Below, in pieces: positions 6,252 through 6,891 of a stretch of 6,891 nt of DNA. This stretch comes from Rudaea sp. (GTDB taxonomy: Bacteria; Pseudomonadota; Gammaproteobacteria; Xanthomonadales; Rhodanobacteraceae). The notes below the pieces were generated by a model. That model searched no databases. It was not told the origin of the DNA and worked only from the letters and a program-made list of their open reading frames with translations. Made by a program: the position numbers and the translations under genes. Position 1 is the stretch's first letter; the number at the start of each line of letters is the position of its first letter. Location: positions 1-6,891 of the forward strand of contig JAICYA010000105.1 of assembly GCA_025934455.1 (NCBI GenBank), given 5' to 3'.

Positions 6252-6891
6252 GCCGCCACATCGCCACCATCGCCGCGCGCGTCGGCGTCGATACGGATGC
6301 CGCGCACGGCGCGGTGATGCCGCCCCTCTACCTCTCGAGCAACTACAGTTTTGCCGGATTCGCGCAAAAGCGCCGCTACGACTACACGCGCTCCGGCAAT
6401 CCCACGCGCGACACGCTGGCCGGCGCGCTCGCCGAACTCGAAGGCGGTGCCGGCGGCGTGGTGACCGCGTCCGGCATGGCGGCCATCGCACTATTGACGG
6501 CGCAGTTGCAGCCCGGTGACCTGCTGGTTGCGCCGCACGACTGCTATGGCGGCAGCTATCGCCTGTTCAAGGCGCAGGCCGCGCGTGGCCTTTATGCGGT
6601 GGAGTTCGTCGACTTCGCCGATTCCACGGCGCTGACCGCGGCGCTCGCGCGCCGACCGAAACTGGTCTGGATCGAAACGCCGAGCAATCCGTTGCTGCGC
6701 ATCACCGACATCGCGGCGACGTGCGCGAGCGCGCATGCGTTCGGTGCGATCGTTGCGGTCGACAACACGTTTCTGTCGCCGGCATTGCAGCAACCGCTCG
6801 CGCTCGGCGCGGATGTAGTCGTGCACTCGACGACGAAATACCTCAACGGCCATTCCGACGTGGTGGGCGGCGCCGTGGTGTGGAAGGACGC
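6248..6891 (+). CDS. metB: Cystathionine gamma-synthase, N-terminal part (cut by right edge)
   Basis: PLP enzyme of the Cys/Met metabolism family that joins an O-acylhomoserine (O-succinylhomoserine in E. coli) with cysteine to make cystathionine, in the cytoplasm. About 215 of an expected 385 or so residues are present. Recognisable blocks: PPLYLSSNYSF (25-35), YDYTRSGNPTRDTL (44-57; Tyr46 and Arg48 hold the PLP phosphate of the partner subunit), ELEGGAGGVVTASGMAAI (63-80), APHDCYGGSYRLF (95-107; Tyr100 stacks on PLP), ETPSNPLLRITDI (143-155), VDNTFLSPALQQPLALGAD (171-189; Asp172 binds the pyridine nitrogen) and HSTTKYLNGHSDVVGG (193-208; Lys197 forms the Schiff base). The near-identity of these blocks to E. 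coli MetB favours gamma-synthase over cystathionine gamma-lyase or O-acetylhomoserine sulfhydrylase. Second gene of the operon; in related bacteria a homoserine dehydrogenase gene may follow, but that is off-window. Confidence 0.94.
   Translation, partial: MSRHIATIAARVGVDTDAAHGAVMPPLYLSSNYSFAGFAQKRRYDYTRSGNPTRDTLAGALAELEGGAGGVVTASGMAAIALLTAQLQPGDLLVAPHDCYGGSYRLFKAQAARGLYAVEFVDFADSTALTAALARRPKLVWIETPSNPLLRITDIAATCASAHAFGAIVAVDNTFLSPALQQPLALGADVVVHSTTKYLNGHSDVVGGAVVWKD

Overview
This 6.9 kb window is compact, GC-rich chromosomal DNA with no gene-free stretch over 100 bases. Gene content and protein style suggest a gammaproteobacterium, most likely of the Xanthomonadales/Lysobacterales (Rhodanobacteraceae- or Xanthomonadaceae-like). 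The pointers are a short MetX-type homoserine acyltransferase directly before an E. coli-like metB, and a small DUF2007 protein. The order is an inference; no 16S rRNA or other marker is present. Base composition and codon style look even throughout, and there are no insertion sequences, tRNAs, phage genes or CRISPR repeats.

Left edge, minus strand (1-799): the N-terminal half of glutaminyl-tRNA synthetase (glnS), cut by the window edge. An 80-base divergent region (800-879) separates it from a plus-strand run of genes. That run opens with a soluble DPM-synthase-like family 2 glycosyltransferase (880-1662). It is translationally coupled to a multi-pass GT-C/PMT-like membrane glycosyltransferase (1659-3305) that starts at a TTG behind a perfect GGAGG. 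The pair looks like a unit that charges a lipid carrier with a sugar and then transfers the sugar to an acceptor outside the cytoplasm. After 64 bases comes a second tight cluster: a DUF2007 protein (3370-3642), a glutathione S-transferase-like protein (3651-4310) and an EamA/DMT-family transporter (4307-5209).

Right part (5210-6891): a methionine biosynthesis operon. It starts with three tandem 8-bp repeats (5219-5242), the first exactly the enterobacterial MetJ 'met box' consensus AGACGTCT. They overlap the -35 element of a well-spaced sigma-70-type promoter (TTGACG, 17 bp, TAGGAT). Downstream are a 320-residue MetX-family acyltransferase (5289-6251) and, overlapping it by 4 bases, metB (cystathionine gamma-synthase, cut by the right edge). 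MetX would activate homoserine and MetB would condense the activated ester with cysteine to cystathionine. The operator suggests shut-off when S-adenosylmethionine is plentiful.

I looked for an exotic or unknown system and do not see one. The most noteworthy items are the MetJ-type operator on a metX-metB operon, the acyl-donor question for the short MetX, and the coupled glycosyltransferase pair of unknown acceptor.
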